Source of the DNA: JALZDI01 sp036259355
Lineage (GTDB): Bacteria; Actinomycetota; Actinomycetes; Propionibacteriales; Nocardioidaceae
DNA: 64,000 nt
Reading direction: 5' to 3'
Assembly: GCA_036259355.1 (NCBI GenBank)
Contig: DATABY010000046.1
Location: forward strand, 3,426 to 67,425
Below the pieces are notes generated by a model, which did no database searches, was not told where the DNA came from, and saw nothing but the letters and a program-made list of their open reading frames with translations. Below, in pieces: positions 54,814-63,857 of this stretch (position 1 is the stretch's first letter; every line of letters begins with the position of its first letter). The position numbers were made by a program, and so were the translations under genes.

Positions 54814-57135
54814 GTGGACTTCTCCCTGGACGAGACGCAGCAGGCCGTGCAGCAGGTCGCGGCGGCGGTGCTGCGCCGCGAGCGCGAGCGGCTTGCCGCG
54901 CATGGCCACGACGACACGCTGGTTCCGCAGGCCGGTCCCGCCGTGGCCGACGCACCGGCGTACGACGAGACCACCTGGAAGTCACTGGCTCAGGCGGGGA
55001 TGCTGACGCTGACGGCGCCGCAACGGCTCGGTGGCGAGGGTCTCGGACTCCTCGAGGCCGCACTGGTGCTGCGGGAGATCGGCCGTCAGGTGATGCCGGT
55101 GCCCGCGGCCGCGACGTTCGCAGCGATGCTGTTCGTCGCCCGCAACGCCGCCGACGGTCAGCAGGACCGGTGGCTGGAGGGCACCGGTGCCGGTGACGCG
55201 CTGCTCACCTGTGCGCCCCCCGGTGCCGGCAGCGATGTCCGCGCCGAGCCCACCGAGGACGGCTGGCTGCTACGCGGGCGCGCCGCCGGCGTCGCGTACG
55301 CCCAGGCCGCCGGTTACGTGCTGCTCTCCGCCGTGGGGACGGGCGGACCGGTCGTCGTCGCGGTGGCACCCGCCGCGCGCGGAGTCACGGTGCGACCCGG
55401 GCACAGCTCCGCGCGGCGACCGGAGGCGACGGTCGTGCTCGACGGCGCCGTCGTGCCCGCCCGCGACGCCGTGGCCGGGGCCGACGCCGCCGGCGACCTC
55501 GAGCGGCTGTTCCTGGCCACCTCGTGCGCTGTCGCCGACGGTGTGCTGGCCGGCGCGCTGGAGCTCACCACCGAGCACGTCCGCACGCGCGAGCAGTTCG
55601 GCCGCCCACTGGCGTCGTTCCAGGGTGTCGCGGCGCAGGCCGCCGACGTCTACGTCGCCGTACGCACGACGCACCTGGCCACGCAGCGCGCCTGCTGGCG
55701 TCTGCACCATGGACTGGACGCCGACGAGGAGCTCGCGGTGGCGGCGTACTGGGCGGGCACGCAGGCTCCCGCCGCGATGCAGACGTGTCACCATCTGCAC
55801 GGCGGCACCGGCGTCGACGCGACGTACCCGCTGCACCTGCACTACGGCTGGGTCAAGGACATCACCCGCGTCCTCGGGGGCTCGGCCGGGACTCTGGACC
55901 GGCTCGGCGCCCGGCTGCGGCTCGACGACCGGGGTCACGAGGCGCCGCCCGAGGCGACCGGGATGTTCATCGAGCTGACCGACCAGCAACGGGTGCTGCG
56001 GGACCGGCTGCGCACGTACTTCTCCGACCTGCTCTCCGCCGACGAGCGCCACACCATGCTGACCGAACGACACGGCCGCACCTACCGCGACGTGGTGCTG
56101 CGCATGGGCCGTGACGGCTGGCTCGGTGTCGGCTGGCCGCGGGAGTACGGCGGGCACGGCTTCGGTGAGGTGGAGCAGCAGATCTTCGTCAACGAGGCCG
56201 CGCGCGCCGACGTGCCGCTGCCGTACGTGACCCTGCAGACGGTCGGCCCGACCCTGCAAACGCACGGAACCCCTGCGCAGCGGGAGATGTTCCTGCCGCG
56301 CATCCTCTCCGGCGACGTGCACTTCGCCATCGGCTACACCGAGCCCGACGCCGGCACCGACCTCGCCGCACTGCGCACCACCGCCGTGCGGGACGGCGAC
56401 GAGTACGTCGTCAACGGCCAGAAGACGTTCACCACCGGCGCACACGACGCCGACTACATCTGGCTGGCGGTGCGCACCGACCCGGACGCGCCGCGGCACC
56501 AGGGGATCTCGATCCTGATCGTCGACACCAGGTCCGACGGCTACAGCTGGAGTCCGATCATCACCTGCGACGGCGCGCACCACGTCAACGCGACCTACTT
56601 CGACAACGTACGGGTGCCGGCGTCCATGCTGGTCGGCGAGGAGAACAAGGGCTGGAGGCTGATCACCACCCAGCTCAACCACGAGCGCGTGATGCTCGGC
56701 CCGGCGGGCCGTCTCGCCGGGCTGCTGCAGCGGGTCGTGGGCTGGGCGTCGGACCGGCAGGCGCCCGACGGCCGTCCGCTGCTGGAGACGCCCGCCGTAC
56801 GCCGGGCCCTGGCGGAGGCGCAGGCCCGCCTCACGGTCAACGAGACACTCAACTGGCAGGTGGCCGTATCGGCAGCGGCCGGGCGGGTCCTGGTGGCCGA
56901 CGCGTCGGCCACCAAGGTCTTCGCCTCCGAGCACGTCCAGCACATCGGGCGGCTGCTGGAGGAGGTCGTCGGCTCTTACGGCGACCCCGGCGAGCCCGCC
57001 ACCGCGCAGCTGCTGAGCTGGCTCGACGTGCAGACCCGCCGCAACCTGGTGCTGACCTTCGGCGGCGGCGTGAACGAGATCCAGCGCGAGCTGATCGCCC
57101 AGATGGGTCTTGGTCTCCCGCGGGTGCCCCGGTGA
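54814..57135 (+). CDS. fused two-subunit acyl-CoA dehydrogenase, FadE28::FadE29 (ChsE1-ChsE2) type
   Basis: Single chain of 773 residues with two acyl-CoA dehydrogenase units joined near residue 385 (TGMFIELTDQQRVLRD). N-half: TREQFGRPLASFQGVAAQAA and QTCHHLHGGTGVDATYPLHL. C-half: PDAGTDLAALRTTAVRDG, GQKTFTTGAHDADYIWLAV and TFGGGVNEIQRELIAQM. In M. tuberculosis FadE28 and FadE29 are separate chains of an alpha2beta2 enzyme that oxidises 3-oxo-4-pregnene-20-carboxyl-CoA, encoded just before chsH2-chsH1-ltp2. Gene order and the two halves fit a fusion of that pair. GTG at 54814 with AAGGA upstream. Confidence 0.8.
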   Translation: MDFSLDETQQAVQQVAAAVLRRERERLAAHGHDDTLVPQAGPAVADAPAYDETTWKSLAQAGMLTLTAPQRLGGEGLGLLEAALVLREIGRQVMPVPAAATFAAMLFVARNAADGQQDRWLEGTGAGDALLTCAPPGAGSDVRAEPTEDGWLLRGRAAGVAYAQAAGYVLLSAVGTGGPVVVAVAPAARGVTVRPGHSSARRPEATVVLDGAVVPARDAVAGADAAGDLERLFLATSCAVADGVLAGALELTTEHVRTREQFGRPLASFQGVAAQAADVYVAVRTTHLATQRACWRLHHGLDADEELAVAAYWAGTQAPAAMQTCHHLHGGTGVDATYPLHLHYGWVKDITRVLGGSAGTLDRLGARLRLDDRGHEAPPEATGMFIELTDQQRVLRDRLRTYFSDLLSADERHTMLTERHGRTYRDVVLRMGRDGWLGVGWPREYGGHGFGEVEQQIFVNEAARADVPLPYVTLQTVGPTLQTHGTPAQREMFLPRILSGDVHFAIGYTEPDAGTDLAALRTTAVRDGDEYVVNGQKTFTTGAHDADYIWLAVRTDPDAPRHQGISILIVDTRSDGYSWSPIITCDGAHHVNATYFDNVRVPASMLVGEENKGWRLITTQLNHERVMLGPAGRLAGLLQRVVGWASDRQAPDGRPLLETPAVRRALAEAQARLTVNETLNWQVAVSAAAGRVLVADASATKVFASEHVQHIGRLLEEVVGSYGDPGEPATAQLLSWLDVQTRRNLVLTFGGGVNEIQRELIAQMGLGLPRVPR

Positions 57136-58118
57136 GCGACGCTGCGAGCGCGGGGGAGCGGATCCAGGGCAGGGCCGCGCAGATCATCGCGGCCGGCGAC
57201 AGTGCCCGGCGCATGGCACGCGACCCGGTCAACGAGGCGATGGTGCACAACTGGGTCGAGGCGCTCGACGACCGCAACCCCGTGTACGTCGACCGCTTGG
57301 CCGCGGAGGCGTCGGTGCACCAGGAGGTCGTCGCACCACCGGCGATGATCCAGGTGTGGACCATGCCCGGGCTGCGGCCCGACCCCACCGTGCAGGACGG
57401 CGACCCCTTGCGACAGATGATGGGGGTGCTCGACCGGGAGGGGTTCACCTCCGTGGTCGCCACCGACTCCGAGCAGACCTACCACCGCTACCTGCGCATG
57501 GGCGAGCACCTCGAGGTGTCCACCCGGCTCGAGGAGGTGGTCGGCCCCAAGCGGACCGGTCTGGGCGAGGGCTGGTTCGTGACCACGGTGTCGACGTGGT
57601 GGGTCGGTGACGAGGCCGTCGGCCGGATGCGGTTCAAGGTGCTGAAGTTCCGCCCCAAGCAAGCGGAGAGGTCGGGCCGGTCGGAGCACCCGGAGGCGGT
57701 CGCGCCGGGCTCCGTGCTGCGGCCGGCGGTCAACCGCGACACCGCGTTCTTCTGGGAGGGCGCCCGAGCAGGCGAGCTGCGCATCCAGCGGTGCGAGGAC
57801 TGCGGGGCCCTGCGGCACCCGCCGGGGCCCCTGTGCATCTCGTGCGGATCGACCCGGCGGGGCCACACCGTGGCGAGCGGCCGGGGCGCCATCTTCAGCT
57901 ACGTCGTGCACCACCACCCGCCGGTACCCGGCAAGGAGCTCCCCCTGGTGATCGTGCTGGTCGAGCTGAAGGAGGGTGTCCGCATGCTCGGCGAGCTGCA
58001 CGACGCCGAACCGGAGACCGTCGCGATCGGGCAGCCGGTGCGGTCCCGGATGCACCGGGTCGACGACGACCTGACCCTGCCGGCCTGGGTGCCGGCCGCA
58101 TCGGAGGCAGACGCATGA
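57132..58118 (+). CDS. chsH2: ChsH2-like steroid enoyl-CoA hydratase subunit with DUF35 domain
   Basis: Protein of 328 residues with an N-terminal MaoC-like hot-dog domain (EALDDRNPVYVDRLAA; VAPPAMIQVWTMPG) and a C-terminal DUF35 part: zinc ribbon CEDCGALRHPPGPLCISCGS followed by an OB fold. ChsH2 pairs with ChsH1 to hydrate the pregnadiene-carboxyl-CoA, and its DUF35 domain is needed by the aldolase Ltp2. GTG overlaps the dehydrogenase stop by 4 bases. Confidence 0.92.
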   Translation: MSDAASAGERIQGRAAQIIAAGDSARRMARDPVNEAMVHNWVEALDDRNPVYVDRLAAEASVHQEVVAPPAMIQVWTMPGLRPDPTVQDGDPLRQMMGVLDREGFTSVVATDSEQTYHRYLRMGEHLEVSTRLEEVVGPKRTGLGEGWFVTTVSTWWVGDEAVGRMRFKVLKFRPKQAERSGRSEHPEAVAPGSVLRPAVNRDTAFFWEGARAGELRIQRCEDCGALRHPPGPLCISCGSTRRGHTVASGRGAIFSYVVHHHPPVPGKELPLVIVLVELKEGVRMLGELHDAEPETVAIGQPVRSRMHRVDDDLTLPAWVPAASEADA

Positions 58119-58573
58119 GCGCTGACTTGCTCGCACCCACGAAGACCGCGGCCGACGTGTCTGTGGGAGACCGGCTGGAAGCCGTGTCGGTCCCGATCAC
58201 GCCGACGTTGGTCGTGAGCACGGCGCTGGCTACGCGCGACTTCCAGGACGTCCACCACGACCGTGACCTCGCGCAGAGCCGCGGGTCCAAGGACATCTTC
58301 CTCAACATCCTGACGAGCACCGGCCTGGTGCAGCGGTTCGTCACCGACTGGGCGGGACCGGAAGCCCTGGTGCGCGGGGTGTCGGTGCGGCTCGGAGCCC
58401 CGTGCTATCCCTACGACACGCTCCGCTTCGTCGGGGAGGTGACCGACCTGGTCACCGAGACGGCCGGTGCCATGGGGCCAGTCCTCCATATCGTCAAAGT
58501 GACTGGAAAGACCGAACTCGGTGACCATGTGGTCGCCACGGTGCGGCTGCAGCTGCCGGTCCGGGAGGCGTGA
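58115..58573 (+). CDS. chsH1: ChsH1-like MaoC steroid enoyl-CoA hydratase subunit
   Basis: MaoC hot-dog protein of 152 residues with the hydratase motif ATRDFQDVHHDRDLAQSRGS, holding the catalytic Asp/His pair, then SVRLGAPCYPYDTLRFVGEV. Forms the active hydratase with ChsH2 and yields the 17-hydroxy CoA ester. ATG overlaps chsH2 by 4 bases. Confidence 0.92.
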   Translation: MSADLLAPTKTAADVSVGDRLEAVSVPITPTLVVSTALATRDFQDVHHDRDLAQSRGSKDIFLNILTSTGLVQRFVTDWAGPEALVRGVSVRLGAPCYPYDTLRFVGEVTDLVTETAGAMGPVLHIVKVTGKTELGDHVVATVRLQLPVREA

Positions 58574-59778
58574 TGGCCGCGGGACCGCGTGCCACCGCCA
58601 CGCCAAGGCACCTCTCGGGCCGCTGCGCGATCGCGGGCATCGGCGCGACCGACTTCTCCAAGGACTCCGGCCGCAGTGAGCTGCGGCTCGCCGTGGAGTG
58701 CGTGCGCGCGGCGCTCGACGACGCCGGTCTGGCATCGGCCGACGTGGACGGCATGGTCACGTTCACGATGGACGCCAACGCCGAGGTCGCGGTGGCGCGT
58801 GAGCTCGGTGTACCGGAGCTGCGGTTCTTCAGCCGCGTCCCGTACGGCGGTGGTGCCGCGTGTGCGACCGTGCAGCAGGCCGCGATGGCGGTCGCCACCG
58901 GAGTCGCCGACGTCGTGGTCTGCTACCGGGCGTTCAACGAGCGGTCCGGACAGCGCTTCGGGCAGGTGTCCCAGGCCGCGCTGACGCAGCCGACGTCGTC
59001 CGGGGTGGACAACAGCTGGTCCTACCCGTTCGGGCTCGGTACACCTGCCGCCAGCGTCGCGATGTTCGCGCAGCGGTACATGCACCGGACGGGCGCCACC
59101 AGCGCCGACTTCGGCCGGGTCGCGGTCGCCGACCGCAGGCACGCCGCGACCAACCCCAACGCGTGGTTCTACGAGCGGCCGATCACCTTGGCGGACCACC
59201 AGGCCTCCCGATGGATGACCGAGCCGCTGCACCTGCTCGACTGCTGCCAGGAGACCGACGGCGGCGTGGCGCTGGTGGTGACCAGCACGGAGCGAGCGCG
59301 CGACCTGCCGAACCCGCCGGCCGTGGTGGTCGCCGCGGCGCAGGGCAGCGGGCGCGACCAGTTCACGATGACCAGCTACTACCGCGACGACCTGACCGGG
59401 CTGCCCGAGATGGGTCTCGTCGGCAGCCAGCTCTGGTCGCAGTCGGGGCTGCGCCCCGACGACGTGCAGACCGCGGTGCTCTACGACCACTTCACGCCGT
59501 TCGTGCTGGTGCAGCTCGAGGAGCTCGGCTTCTGCGCGTTCGGCGAGGCCAGGGACTTCATCGCCGACGGCGCGATCGAGGTGGGTGGCCGGCTGCCGCT
59601 GAACACGCACGGCGGTCAGCTGGGGGAGGCCTACATCCACGGCATGAACGGCATCGCCGAGGGCGTACGCCAGGTCCGCGGGTCGGCGGTGAACCAGGTC
59701 GACGACGTGGCGCACGTGCTGGTGACCGCGGGCACCGGCGTGCCCACCAGCGGCCTGGTGCTCTCCGCTTCGGTGTGA
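58573..59778 (+). CDS. ltp2: Ltp2-like steroid side-chain retro-aldolase (thiolase fold)
   Basis: Thiolase-superfamily protein of 401 residues of the SCP2/lipid-transfer type: CAIAGIGATDFSKDSGRSEL, PYGGGAACATVQQAAMAVA, LLDCCQETDGGVALVV, and LYDHFTPFVLVQLEELGF. Ltp2 cleaves the 17-hydroxy-20-carboxyl-CoA ester to androstenedione and propionyl-CoA, together with ChsH2. ATG at 58573 shares bases with the chsH1 stop (TGATG); GTG 58570 is possible. Last gene of the operon; converges on the GGDEF-EAL gene with 8 bases between. Confidence 0.92.
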   Translation: MAAGPRATATPRHLSGRCAIAGIGATDFSKDSGRSELRLAVECVRAALDDAGLASADVDGMVTFTMDANAEVAVARELGVPELRFFSRVPYGGGAACATVQQAAMAVATGVADVVVCYRAFNERSGQRFGQVSQAALTQPTSSGVDNSWSYPFGLGTPAASVAMFAQRYMHRTGATSADFGRVAVADRRHAATNPNAWFYERPITLADHQASRWMTEPLHLLDCCQETDGGVALVVTSTERARDLPNPPAVVVAAAQGSGRDQFTMTSYYRDDLTGLPEMGLVGSQLWSQSGLRPDDVQTAVLYDHFTPFVLVQLEELGFCAFGEARDFIADGAIEVGGRLPLNTHGGQLGEAYIHGMNGIAEGVRQVRGSAVNQVDDVAHVLVTAGTGVPTSGLVLSASV

Positions 59779-59786
59779 GGGCCCGG

Positions 59787-61886
59787 TCAGGCCGCGGTGA
59801 CGCGCGGCGCGGTGGCCAGCCGGTGGCCCAGGTCGGCGCCGGACTCCGGCCGGGCGAAGTGGTAACCCTGCCCGAGGCGGCAGCCGAGCCGGTCCAGTGC
59901 GGCGAGCTGGTCGGCGTCCTCGATGCCCTCCGCGATCGGCTCCAGCGTCAGCGCCCGGGCCATGTTGATGATGCCTTCGGCCAGCGCCTGTCCCTCCGGG
60001 CTGCTGATCCGGTCCACGAACGTCTTGTCGATCTTGATCTGGTCGATCGGGAACTGCTGCAGGTACGCCAGCGACGAGTACCCGGTGCCGAAGTCGTCGA
60101 TCGCGAGGTGCACGCCGATCTTCTTCAGCTCCTCGAGCCGGCCGATGGTCGCCGCCACGTCGGAGACCATCGTGCTCTCGGTGATCTCGAGCATCAGGCG
60201 GTGCGGCTCGATGCCGTGCCTCTTCAGCGCCTCCGCCACCACGGTGGGCAGCGCGGAGTCGGTGAGCTGCCGCGCCGACAGGTTGACGCTGAGCTTGAGC
60301 TCGGTGGCGACCGCGCCGGCGACGGTGTCCTGCCAGTGCCGCAGCTGCCGGCAGCCCTCGTCGAGGGCCCAGGCGCCCAGGGCGCCGATCAGGCCGCTCT
60401 GCTCGGCCACCGGGATGAACTCCATCGGCGGGATCATCCCCCGCTCGGGGTGGTTCCAGCGCATCAGGGCCTCGACGCCCACCAGGGACGTGCCGTCCAG
60501 GCTGTACACCGGTTGGTAGTGCAGGCTCAGCTCGCCGCGCTGCAGGGCCCCGCGCAGGTCGCTCTCGAGGCGGAGCCGGTCGTCGGCTGCGCCGTGCATG
60601 CTCGGGTCGTAGACGCAGACGCGGTCCTTGCCGCCGTGCTTGGCGCGGTACATCGCCAGGTCGGCGCTGCGCAGCAGCTCGGGCCCGTTGGCGCGCCCGT
60701 CGGCGAAGGCGACGCCGACACTGGCGGTGAGGAACAGGTCGAGGCCGTCATGCGTGAACGCCGGGCGCATGGAGCATAGGATCCGCTCGGCGACACCAAG
60801 CGCCTGCCCGGGGCTGTCGGCGTCGACCAGGATCGCGAACTCGTCGCCGCCCAGACGCGCGGCGGTGTCGCCCCGGCGCAGACAGAGCCGAAGCCGCTCG
60901 GCGGCCGAACGCAGGACCTCGTCGCCGACCTCGTGACCGAGAGTGTCGTTGACGCCCTTGAACCCGTCGAGGTCGATCAGCACCAGCGCCAGCTGCATGC
61001 CCTTGCGCCGGCCGCGCACCAGGGCCTGCTCCAGGCGGTCGCCGAGCAGCACGCGGTTGGGCAGGCCGGTGAGCGCGTCGTGCAGGGCCTGGTGAGCCAG
61101 GTCGCCCTGGCTGCGTTCGAGGTCGGCGGCCATCTCGTTGAGGGCGTCGCCGAACTCCGCGAACTCGTCGCGTCGGTCCAGCTCGACGCGGTGTGACAGC
61201 GCCCCGTCGCTCAGGACGCCCACCGCCTCCCGCAGCCGGTGCAGCGGGCGTACGACCGACCGGACCAGCACGAAGCCGCCGGCGACAGCGATGAGGAGAC
61301 CCAACAGCGCGATCGCGATCACGGCGGTACGAGTGCGATCCTCCAGGGCCTTGGCGGCCGCGTACTCGGACAGCATGTCGGCGCGGGAGATGCGCTCCGC
61401 CCGTTCGAGCGCCTCCACGGCGGCGTCGGTGTTCTGCTGGATGACCTGTGACTGCTGGGTGGTCTGTGCCGAGGGGTCGAGCTCGAGGTTCTCGGGCCGG
61501 GTGGCGAGGAAGACGTCGAAGGCGAGCACGGTGCGCTGGGCGCTGCCGCTGGCACTGGCGACGAGCCCACGCTCCTCGTTCAGTGCTTCCTTCTGCAGGG
61601 AGTCGAAGGCAGCGACCATCTCGGCCTTCGCGCGCTCGTACCGGGCGAGCGCCTCCTCCTCCGGGTTCCAGACGGCGTACAGGCCGTTGCGCTCCACCCG
61701 AAGCACGAGGCCCTGCAGCCGCACCAGCGGGATCGTGTCGTACAGCGCCTCGTCGGCGGTGCCGGTGAACCGATCGAGGGTGCCCTCCATCGCCAGCGTC
61801 GAGATGCCGGCCAGTGCCAGCATCGGCAGCAGCATCGCCGCGACGCTGAGCACCACCCGTGCACGTACGGACAGGGATCTACGCAT
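59787..61886 (-). CDS. membrane GGDEF-EAL protein (cyclic di-GMP turnover)
   Basis: Protein of 699 residues. Two membrane helices (about 10-30; 190-212) flank an extracytoplasmic helical sensor of the 4HB type, then HAMP (SVVRPLHRLREAVGVLSDG), GGDEF (RLGGDEFAILVDAD) and EAL (VGVEALMRWNHPERG; ITESTMVSDVAATIGRLEE; DDFGTGYSSLAYL) domains. Both GGDEF and EAL signature residues are intact, so both synthesis and hydrolysis of cyclic di-GMP are possible. ATG at 61886. Confidence 0.92.
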   Translation of the reverse strand: MRRSLSVRARVVLSVAAMLLPMLALAGISTLAMEGTLDRFTGTADEALYDTIPLVRLQGLVLRVERNGLYAVWNPEEEALARYERAKAEMVAAFDSLQKEALNEERGLVASASGSAQRTVLAFDVFLATRPENLELDPSAQTTQQSQVIQQNTDAAVEALERAERISRADMLSEYAAAKALEDRTRTAVIAIALLGLLIAVAGGFVLVRSVVRPLHRLREAVGVLSDGALSHRVELDRRDEFAEFGDALNEMAADLERSQGDLAHQALHDALTGLPNRVLLGDRLEQALVRGRRKGMQLALVLIDLDGFKGVNDTLGHEVGDEVLRSAAERLRLCLRRGDTAARLGGDEFAILVDADSPGQALGVAERILCSMRPAFTHDGLDLFLTASVGVAFADGRANGPELLRSADLAMYRAKHGGKDRVCVYDPSMHGAADDRLRLESDLRGALQRGELSLHYQPVYSLDGTSLVGVEALMRWNHPERGMIPPMEFIPVAEQSGLIGALGAWALDEGCRQLRHWQDTVAGAVATELKLSVNLSARQLTDSALPTVVAEALKRHGIEPHRLMLEITESTMVSDVAATIGRLEELKKIGVHLAIDDFGTGYSSLAYLQQFPIDQIKIDKTFVDRISSPEGQALAEGIINMARALTLEPIAEGIEDADQLAALDRLGCRLGQGYHFARPESGADLGHRLATAPRVTAA

Positions 61887-62043
61887 CGAGAGGCTCCGGC
61901 CGGGTCGTGAGGGCGGTCAAGCAGCCCCATCGGCAGCGTGGGTACCGACTTGAACAGAACCAGGGTTGTATGAGCCAACCACCTGGGACGCCGTGCCCGC
62001 GCGGTTCAGGGTGCGTCGCGTTGTCCGGTCGCCGCCCAGCGAC

Positions 62044-62247
62044 TCATGTGGCCACGCGGGGCTGGTGCCCGACGCAGGCGAGCACCGGGAGGCGCGGGTA
62101 CCGCGTCAGCCGGTCGTCCCACTCCGCCCGCGTGCAGCGCAGGTACGCCGTACCCCGCCGGGTCTGGTTGATCTTGCTGTGCAGACAGGTCCGGCACAGG
62201 CCGGGGTCGGAGCCCAGCATCTCCTCCACGGAGTGTGCGTCAGCCAT
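62044..62247 (-). CDS. small Cys-containing protein, unknown function
   Basis: Protein of 67 residues with cysteines at 18, 21, 38 and 58 (LCRTCLHSKINQTRRGT; YLRCTRAEWDD; LACVGHQP). The Cys pair and spacing suggest metal binding, perhaps zinc. Similar short proteins are common in actinobacteria, but no role is known. Its ATG is 17 bases from the divergent GNAT gene. Confidence 0.7.
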   Translation of the reverse strand: MADAHSVEEMLGSDPGLCRTCLHSKINQTRRGTAYLRCTRAEWDDRLTRYPRLPVLACVGHQPRVAT

Positions 62248-62264
62248 GCGAGGATCATCGCACC

Positions 62265-62849
62265 ATGCCGGGTTCCGAGATTGCGCCGAGGATCGCGACC
62301 GAGCGGTTGCTCCTGCGCGACTGGCGACCTGACGACCGCGGGTCCTTCGCCCGCATGAATGCCGACCCGCGCGTCAGTGAGCACCTGGTGGGGCCGATCA
62401 GCCGGTCGGACAGCGAGGAGATGGTCGACCGGGTCCAGGCCTGCTGGCGGGAGCGGGGCTACGGCCTGTGGGCCGTCGCCCGCCGCGACAACGGTTGCTT
62501 CATCGGCTATGTCGGGCTGTGGCCCGCGACCTTCGAGGCGCACTTCACGCCGACGGTCGAGGTGGGCTGGCGGCTCGCGCCGGAACACTGGGGACACGGG
62601 TTCGCCACGGAGGGCGGCCGAGAGGCGCTGCGCTACGGGTTCGAGGTCAAGGGCCTCGCCGAGATCGTGTCGTTCACCGCGGCGGCCAACGTGCGCTCGA
62701 CCCGGGTGATGGAACGACTCGGCATGCGCCGTGACCGCGACGGCGACTTCGAGCACCCGGTCGTGCCGATGGGCCACCCCGCACGCCCGCACGTGCTCTA
62801 CCGGCTGGTCCGGGGCGACTGGGCGTCGGCCGGGCCGACCGGCGACTGA
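62265..62849 (+). CDS. GNAT-family N-acetyltransferase (RimJ/RimL type)
   Basis: Acetyltransferase of 194 residues: RIATERLLLRDWRPDDRGSF at the start, VEVGWRLAPEHWGHGFATEG as the acetyl-CoA loop, and FTAAANVRSTRVMERLGM at the end. This subfamily modifies amines of proteins or small molecules; substrate unknown. ATG at 62265 has only a weak GAGGAT upstream. Confidence 0.85.
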   Translation: MPGSEIAPRIATERLLLRDWRPDDRGSFARMNADPRVSEHLVGPISRSDSEEMVDRVQACWRERGYGLWAVARRDNGCFIGYVGLWPATFEAHFTPTVEVGWRLAPEHWGHGFATEGGREALRYGFEVKGLAEIVSFTAAANVRSTRVMERLGMRRDRDGDFEHPVVPMGHPARPHVLYRLVRGDWASAGPTGD

Positions 62850-62949
62850 CCTCCCGTATCGAATGCACCGTTCCCGGCCGGAATTCGAGGCGGGATGGGT
62901 GCTGAACACGCGGTTACGGTCGAATTCCCGGGGGTGGGGCGTGGCGGGG

Positions 62950-63813
62950 TCAGCGGTGGGCGGCGAAGACCGTGTCGGCGAGCACGGGCGCGTCGTCGCG
63001 CTCGACGGCGGTGGTGGACACGACCCAGTCCGACTCGCGCCGCCAGGCGCGGGTGCGCAACGTCTCGCCGGGGAACACCACGCCGGCGAAGCGGGTGGAG
63101 AAGCGCGCGACCCGGCTCGGGTCGCCGTCGAGCAGCGCGTCCACCAGGGTCTTGCACACCATGCCGTAGGAGCACAGCCCGTGCAGGATCGGGCGGGGGA
63201 AGCCCGCGGCGGCAGCGAACTCCGGGTCGCTGTGCAGCGGGTTGCGGTCCCCGCAGAGCCGGTACCACAATGCCTGCTGCGGCAGCGTCGACGTCGTCAC
63301 CTCCAGGTCGGGCGCCGCGTCCGGTGTCTCCACCTTCGCGGACGGGCCGCGCTCGCCGCCGAAGCCACCCTCGCCACGGGCGAAGATCTGCGACCGGGTG
63401 GTGAACAGGGCCTCGCCGGTCTCGTCGACGGCCTCGCTCTCCTGGATCACCACCGCAGCCGAGCCCTTGTCGTACACGTCGGCGATCCTCGACCGCAGCG
63501 TCGCCCGGCCCTGAGACGGCAGCGGCCGGTGCACGACCAGCTCCTGCCCGCCGTGCAGCACCTTGGCGAGGTCGATGTCGATGCCGGGGAACGTCACCGC
63601 AGGCGGCTCGAACTGGCGTACGTTCGGCGCTACGACCGCGAACGTCGGCAGCACCTGCAGGTCCCTCTCGGTCGCGTACCGCAGCTCGCCGGTCGCCGTC
63701 GGGTCGCTCCCGGCGCCGAGGGCGAGGTGGTAGAGCAGCACGTCGCTGGGAGTCCAGGCGAACGGCTGCTCGGGGAGGTCGGCGCCGATGGCGATCTCGG
63801 GGTCGATGGGCAC
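62950..63813 (-). CDS. hsd4B: double hot-dog MaoC enoyl-CoA hydratase, Hsd4B-like
   Basis: Hydratase of 287 residues with a degenerate N-terminal and an active C-terminal hot-dog domain: RLCGDRNPLHSDPEFAAAAG carries the Asp/His pair, and RPILHGLCSYGMVCKTLVDA follows. It resembles Rv3538 (Hsd4B), a KstR-controlled enoyl-CoA hydratase of the sterol side chain, and peroxisomal MFE-2 hydratase. It lies 44 bases after the KshB-like gene, so likely the same operon. Confidence 0.82.
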   Translation of the reverse strand: MPIDPEIAIGADLPEQPFAWTPSDVLLYHLALGAGSDPTATGELRYATERDLQVLPTFAVVAPNVRQFEPPAVTFPGIDIDLAKVLHGGQELVVHRPLPSQGRATLRSRIADVYDKGSAAVVIQESEAVDETGEALFTTRSQIFARGEGGFGGERGPSAKVETPDAAPDLEVTTSTLPQQALWYRLCGDRNPLHSDPEFAAAAGFPRPILHGLCSYGMVCKTLVDALLDGDPSRVARFSTRFAGVVFPGETLRTRAWRRESDWVVSTTAVERDDAPVLADTVFAAHR

Positions 63814-63857
63814 GGGGGCGTCCTCCGGCGTGCGGGTCGGAAACGGCGGAACGGTGG

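Noticed and set aside
35650..59778. Recent horizontal transfer of the steroid locus
   Set aside because: Base composition and codon style look the same as in the housekeeping flanks, and there are no mobility genes; nothing visible supports recent transfer.
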